Positions 53,194 to 64,000 of a stretch of 64,000 nt of DNA are shown here, piece after piece (position 1 is the stretch's first letter; every line of letters starts with the position of its first letter). Origin of the DNA: Bradyrhizobium sp. AUGA SZCCT0283 (lineage in GTDB: Bacteria > Pseudomonadota > Alphaproteobacteria > Rhizobiales > Xanthobacteraceae); assembly GCF_018130385.1 (NCBI RefSeq), contig NZ_JAFCLU010000015.1, positions 62,001 through 126,000 of the forward strand, read 5' to 3'. The notes under the pieces were generated by a model that ran no database searches, was not told the origin of the DNA, and worked only from the letters and a program-made list of their open reading frames with translations. The translations under genes and the position numbers were made by a program.

Positions 53194-55251
53194 TCAATCG
53201 TCCGACTCGACCTTGTCAAAAAACGAATAGCGCAGGCTGTCGGCGTCGGCGTACCACTGCCCCGGCCCCTTGTTGGCAGCCAGCGTCGCCGCCCACACCG
53301 CATCGGTGCAGTCGCGGCGGTGCATCGAGAGGTCGAATCCGTTGCCGAAGAACAATTCAGACCATTCCCACCAGGTGCCGAGCTTCTTCACGCCGCGCAA
53401 CAGGTCATAGCGGTCGATCAGTGCGGGGGCCATGTCCGACGTCACCGACCCGAACACCAGGCCGGTCTTCACGACGCGGTTGAGCTCGCGCACCGCCCGC
53501 GGGACCTGCTTTTCGGCGACGTGACACAGGCTCGTCTCGAACACGAAATCGAATTCGTCGTCCTTGAACGGCATGTCGGCGATGGAGCCGAACTTGTTGT
53601 ACTTTTTCAGCGCCTTCGGCGTTTTGGCGTGGATCGCTTTGTTGTTTTCGATACCCCAGGCATCGATGCCGCGCTCGCGGAGCGCGCCGAGCAGTTCGCC
53701 GCTGGCGGAGCCGGCAACGAGCAGCTTGTAGCCCTTGGTCCTGTTCCAGACGATCTTGATCAGGTCCGTCAGATAGGCTGGATCGGTAAACTGGCTCCAG
53801 ACTTCGCTGTAGGGGCCGACGCCACGGTAATTCTCGAAATAGCTGCGGTCGATCTTGTCGGACAATACCCCCCCGCCCTGCTGCGCGCGGGCGCGGCGCA
53901 ACCGCATCATCTCGGTCACAATGATATCGGTGGCGGCGTCGGAGGAGTCGAGCAGACCGTTCAGCGTCGAATCGAACAAATAGTCGCCGACCACCACGAT
54001 CCCGGGGTGTTCCTTGGGCTCAGGACGGTGGTTGGTCATGACATCGCGCACCGGCAGGCCGCCCGGCAGCGCATTCACCGACGACAGCCAGCGGTGAATC
54101 TTGCCTTCCAGGAAATGCTCGCGGGCGTTGCCGAACGAAGCCGGCAGCGACTTGAGCGCGGCGTCGATCAGTTCCTGGTCGCTGAGATTGGCGAACGCCA
54201 GCGCATCCGAGCCGGCGATCAGCCAGTTGAGCACGCCGTGCCTGCCGACATCGTGGCGCGCGCCTTCGTTGTATACACAGCAGCCGCCGAACGCTTCCGA
54301 CATGAACCAGGCGCCGGGGATTTTCTCGCCCCAGAACGGCTCGTCGAACAGGATCGAAACTCGCAGATAATGCGCTGGCCGGTCGAAATAGGCGACGTGC
54401 TTGACCATCGACTTGCGCAGCTCTTCGCCGTCCCAGCCCATGGTCGCGAGCCAGGAATGCGGCAGGCACATCAGCACGAGGTCGAAATCGCGCGTCTCCG
54501 GGCCCTTGCCGTTCATCATGTTGAGCTGGTAGCGGCCAGCGTCGGTCTTGCCGACCTTGAGCACGCGATGGTTGAGCTGAATGTCAGCGTCGACTTCGGA
54601 GCGCAGGCACTCGATCAGCTGCTCGTTGCCGTTCTGGATCGAATACAGGCCGATATAGCCCTCGACATCCATCACGAAGTTCTTCAGCGCATTCAGGCCG
54701 TTGGTATTGTGGCTTTCGGTCGCGATGTCCGATCGCGCCATCACCTTGAAGAAGCGCTTGGCGGTGGGATCGTCGACGAACTTGTCGAGCAATTCCTCGC
54801 AGGTCATGTAGGCCCAGGGATGCTCGTTGTCGTGCGCGCCGACGCCTTCGTAATACTCGATCGGCGACACCATGTCGGTGCAGCGCTTGCGGAATGCTTC
54901 GATGGCGGCGGCGGTCTTCGCGCCATATTTGCGGCGCATGCCCGGCACGTCGTTGAGCAACTCGCCGTCGAGGTGCACCTGCTCGGCGTCCATCGGTATC
55001 GTCTGCAGGCCGAAATGCTGGATCAGTTCCCGCAACGGATCCGGGCCGGTCATCGAATAATCGTAGATTTCGGCGACGCCGGCCTCGTACATCGCCGGCG
55101 CGGAATCGAATTTGCGCGAGACGATCTTGCCACCGACGCGGTCGGACGCCTCGTAGATCGTGACGCGGCAGAGATCGCCGAGCTTTTTCTTCAAATACCA
55201 AGCGCTCATCAGCCCGCCCGGGCCGCCGCCTACGATTGCAAGATCCAACAT
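53194..55251 (-). CDS. Flavin amine oxidase-like protein fused to a SAM methyltransferase domain
   Basis: 685 residues from the ATG at 55251. Residues 1 to about 455 are a flavin-containing amine oxidase/desaturase-type domain: VGGGPGGLMSAWYL (7-20), YEASDRVGGKIVSR (33-46), and the C-terminal FAD contact VVVGDYLFDSTLNGLLDSSD (419-438). After a linker (about 455-500), residues about 505-640 read as a class I methyltransferase: motif I KLLVAGSASGELLGALRERG, the acidic post-I residue in WGIENN, and ADMPFKDDEFDFVFETSLCH. Motif I is degenerate (GSASGE for GxGxG). Each half is a known fold; I know no characterised enzyme with this order. The frame is continuous, so it is a true fusion. It probably modifies a polyprenyl or amine-like metabolite (inference). 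It is upstream of the exporter, same direction, with a 166-nt gap. Confidence 0.85.
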   Translation of the reverse strand: MLDLAIVGGGPGGLMSAWYLKKKLGDLCRVTIYEASDRVGGKIVSRKFDSAPAMYEAGVAEIYDYSMTGPDPLRELIQHFGLQTIPMDAEQVHLDGELLNDVPGMRRKYGAKTAAAIEAFRKRCTDMVSPIEYYEGVGAHDNEHPWAYMTCEELLDKFVDDPTAKRFFKVMARSDIATESHNTNGLNALKNFVMDVEGYIGLYSIQNGNEQLIECLRSEVDADIQLNHRVLKVGKTDAGRYQLNMMNGKGPETRDFDLVLMCLPHSWLATMGWDGEELRKSMVKHVAYFDRPAHYLRVSILFDEPFWGEKIPGAWFMSEAFGGCCVYNEGARHDVGRHGVLNWLIAGSDALAFANLSDQELIDAALKSLPASFGNAREHFLEGKIHRWLSSVNALPGGLPVRDVMTNHRPEPKEHPGIVVVGDYLFDSTLNGLLDSSDAATDIIVTEMMRLRRARAQQGGGVLSDKIDRSYFENYRGVGPYSEVWSQFTDPAYLTDLIKIVWNRTKGYKLLVAGSASGELLGALRERGIDAWGIENNKAIHAKTPKALKKYNKFGSIADMPFKDDEFDFVFETSLCHVAEKQVPRAVRELNRVVKTGLVFGSVTSDMAPALIDRYDLLRGVKKLGTWWEWSELFFGNGFDLSMHRRDCTDAVWAATLAANKGPGQWYADADSLRYSFFDKVESDD

Positions 55252-55312
55252 GTCTTTCCCGTCGCCCTCCGGCCCCCCTGCCTTCGAAGCAGCCGGTCTA
55301 AACCGCATTAGC

Positions 55313-55324
55313 AAAAGCGCTTTT
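55313..55324. promoter_or_regulatory. Perfect 12-bp palindrome upstream of the fusion gene
   Basis: AAAAGCGCTTTT lies about 62 nt before the ATG of the flavoenzyme-methyltransferase gene. A perfect palindrome at this distance is a candidate operator, for example for the LuxR-type protein encoded next to it. Nothing else supports binding. Confidence 0.4.
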
Positions 55325-55384
55325 CACCCTGAAGGGAAGATGAACAAAGCAGGTCCTCGCAACGCAGCAATGAAAGAAAGCAGC

Positions 55385-55411
55385 AAAATGGCCGCCTTGT
55401 GCCGGCCTTTT
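55385..55411 (-). terminator. Candidate terminator after the LuxR-type gene
   Basis: On the minus strand: AAAAGGCCGGCACAAGGCGG then CCATTTTGC. The CGGCC/GGCCG arms plus flanking A and T runs give a bidirectional terminator-like hairpin, about 95 nt past the regulator's stop. Confidence 0.5.
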
Positions 55412-55439
55412 GTCTTCGCACCGTATTCTTGCGGAAGCC

Positions 55440-55476
55440 TTACTCCGCCAGCGGAAGGGCCAGCCGTTTCCGTCCC
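55440..55476 (-). pseudogene. Possible relict of an rpoC 3' end
   Basis: This segment matches the last 37 nt of rpoC (56768-56804) at 27 of 37 positions, including a stop at the same place. In the corresponding frame it ends LALPLAE, where RpoC ends LALPPAE. It lies just downstream of the LuxR-type gene, so the regulator gene is bracketed by two rpoC-like ends. Such a short match could be chance; see the finding. Confidence 0.3.
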
Positions 55477-55503
55477 TGGAGCCGAAGCCCTGGGTGCGGC
55501 CAC

Positions 55504-56601
55504 CTAACCGCTATGGAACGCCTTGCCGGCGAGCAGGCTGACCAGCTCCTGCTGGCGCGAGAGGCCGGTCTTGGACAGCACGGCCTTGAGCTGGCTGCGT
55601 ACCGTCTCCCGGTTGACGCCGGTCGCGTCGGCAAGTGTATCGATGGTTTCGGCCTGGCCGATGCCCCGCGCCACGCGCGCTTCCGCCGGCGTCAGGTCGA
55701 ATAGGCCTTGCAGGACCTCCGCGGTCGGCACCAAGGCGCGATCGACCGGCGTCACCACCAGCAGCGCGGTGGCCTGGGTGAAGATATCGCGTGCGGAACC
55801 GCGTACTGGGATGACATGCAGCACCATCGGGACATGACCGACCGTCGCGGCGACCGGTATGGACTTCACGGTCCGGCTACCGGCAAGAGGCAGCGCGCCG
55901 AGCGCTTCGGCGAGCAGCGCATCGGCGGCAACGTCCGTTATCGTCATGTGCTGGGCGCGATCCTGAAACAGCGAAGGCATCAGCGCATCGAACAGGCCGT
56001 TTGCCGCGAACACCCGGCCGGGCCCGCGCAACACCGCGCCCGGCAAACCCAGCGCCTGCAAGACGTCAACCTGAGCAAGTGCGCGCTCGAAGCCAAGGCG
56101 GTTTGCTGCAAGGGAAGCCCGGGCCAGATGCGGCCGCAGTCCATCCAGCAGATCGACGACCTCTCGCGGCACCGGGCCATGGTCCTGATGCCGCGGCATC
56201 ACGATCGCGATTGAATCGCCGCTCGGCATCGGAATCAGCGTCCCCGCCCGGTAACCAATGCCGTGTTTGCGGTAGAAGTTGCAATAGACTTCGTTGGTCG
56301 CAATCTCCTCCTCCGAGAGGAGGTCATAGTCGGTGACGAAGCCCGCATGATTCAGGGCGATGGCGCGCGGCAGATTGGGATCGCGTTCGCTCCATCCGTC
56401 TTTCAAGAAAACCGGCATGAGCTGGTCATATTCGACAGAATTGACCGCGCTTGTGTAGCCGTCCCGCACGCCGAATAGAAAGCCGCCGTTGCCGCCGACC
56501 GCTGCACCGAGTTCGCCAAGCAGAGCTGGCCAAAGCGAAGGTACCAGCCCGGCTTCATAAATGCGGTCGATCAGACGTTCTGAATCAATGGATGCGTTCA
56601 T
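55504..56601 (-). CDS. LuxR-family (GerE-type HTH) transcriptional regulator
   Basis: 365 residues. The C-terminal GerE/LuxR helix-turn-helix (about 300-358) reads FDLTPAEARVARGIGQAETI, DTLADATGVNRETVRSQLKA, VLSKTGLSRQQELVSLL. The long N-terminal region (about 1-290) shows no autoinducer-binding LuxR domain or receiver domain that I recognise; it may be a ligand-sensing domain of the type often seen in rhizobial regulators (YDQLMPVFLKDGWSERDPNL, IATNEVYCNFYRKHGIGYRA). It sits between rpoC and the flavoenzyme fusion gene in the same direction and could control the island. Confidence 0.85.
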   Translation of the reverse strand: MNASIDSERLIDRIYEAGLVPSLWPALLGELGAAVGGNGGFLFGVRDGYTSAVNSVEYDQLMPVFLKDGWSERDPNLPRAIALNHAGFVTDYDLLSEEEIATNEVYCNFYRKHGIGYRAGTLIPMPSGDSIAIVMPRHQDHGPVPREVVDLLDGLRPHLARASLAANRLGFERALAQVDVLQALGLPGAVLRGPGRVFAANGLFDALMPSLFQDRAQHMTITDVAADALLAEALGALPLAGSRTVKSIPVAATVGHVPMVLHVIPVRGSARDIFTQATALLVVTPVDRALVPTAEVLQGLFDLTPAEARVARGIGQAETIDTLADATGVNRETVRSQLKAVLSKTGLSRQQELVSLLAGKAFHSG

Positions 56602-56691
56602 GGGGAATCGAAGGGACTGTCAGGCCAGACATCACGCCGTGACTTGGTAGCACGTGTCACCCTTATGGGTGAAGCACGGGTCACGCCGTTG

Positions 56692-56723
56692 AAAAAGCAA
56701 AAGCCGGCTTCGCAGCCGGCTTT
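56692..56723 (-). terminator. Intrinsic terminator downstream of rpoC
   Basis: Minus strand: AAGCCGGC TGCGAA GCCGGCTT followed by TTGCTTTTTC. An 8-bp stem with an interrupted U-tract, about 45 nt past the rpoC stop. It separates rpoBC from the regulator gene. Confidence 0.85.
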
Positions 56724-56767
56724 CTTGTTGATTGGAACTTCTTGTTGAGCAGTACCCGGCGGAACCC

Positions 56768-60967
<4,200 letters not shown>

Positions 60968-61056
60968 CGTCTTCTCCTCGCGTGCCGATCGTCACCGGCA
61001 GCAAATTCGAAATTCTTATTTGGCCGCGCCCCGCTCAACGTCCGAGCAGAGCGCGA

Positions 61057-61103
61057 ATGTCCGGCCCATCTGCGAAGTTGCCTTCGCGGTTCGGGCCGGA
61101 CAT
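61057..61103. other. Long inverted repeat in the rpoB-rpoC gap
   Basis: ATGTCCGGCCC (61057-61067) and GGGCCGGACAT (61093-61103) are perfectly complementary. An inner stem GCGAAG TTGC CTTCGC (61072-61087) lies inside. The mRNA would form a stacked hairpin between the two cistrons. No U-tract follows on the minus strand. Confidence 0.8.
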
Positions 61104-61116
61104 GGAATCCTTGCCG

Positions 61117-64000
<2,884 letters not shown>

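Noticed and set aside
51207..55311. Long plus-strand frames opposite the exporter and fusion genes
   Set aside because: Both minus-strand genes show full motif sets; the plus-strand frames show none.

Overview
The window looks like chromosomal DNA of a Bradyrhizobium-type alphaproteobacterium (Rhizobiales). Supporting signs are the high GC content, an alphaproteobacterial RpoA/ribosomal protein set, an ATP12-type chaperone, DUF1236 and DUF1330 proteins, and short intergenic palindromes of the kind I associate with Bradyrhizobium. This placement comes from family recognition, not from a database search.

Positions 1-29.9 kb are a patchwork of short operons and single genes. In order they are: an exported protein cut by the window edge, a small membrane protein, an exported isoaspartate methyltransferase, a membrane coiled-coil protein, and a short FtsZ paralogue behind an HTH/coiled-coil gene. 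Next come a GST gene with a broken GST start beside it, a VOC protein, propionyl-CoA carboxylase beta, and several exported enzymes, including a class C-like and a class D (OXA-type) beta-lactamase-fold pair. A FliK-like/FlhB-like pair follows, then ATP12, an amidohydrolase, an RluA pseudouridine synthase and an O-methyltransferase. The rest holds a TPR-rarA-Do protease operon with stop/start overlaps, a divergent HxlR/quinone-reductase pair, a Bug-amidase operon and small cell-envelope proteins. Mosaic palindromic repeats sit between genes, and one repeat has landed inside another.

Positions 29.9-49.6 kb are the fused str-S10-spc-alpha superoperon, all on the minus strand. The order in the transcribed direction is rpsL, rpsG, fusA, tuf, rpsJ, rplC, rplD, rplW, rplB, rpsS, rplV, rpsC, rplP, rpmC, rpsQ, rplN, rplX, rplE, rpsN, rpsH, rplF, rplR, rpsE, rpmD, rplO, secY, adk, rpsM, rpsK, rpoA, rplQ. 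It ends in a strong intrinsic terminator. Candidate promoters lie about 420 nt before rpsL and between adk and rpsM. Three heptad-repeat hairpins and other inverted repeats occupy the wider gaps. Adenylate kinase carries a histone H1-like lysine-rich tail.

Positions 49.6-56.7 kb, between the str operon and rpoC, hold an unusual island. It has a flavoprotein (plus strand), a converging ABC exporter with acidic termini, a flavin amine oxidase-methyltransferase fusion protein and a LuxR-type regulator. I consider this the best candidate for an uncharacterised system. Positions 56.7-64 kb hold rpoC and the 3' two thirds of rpoB, which runs off the window end.

I saw no tRNA, rRNA, CRISPR array, transposase or integrase.
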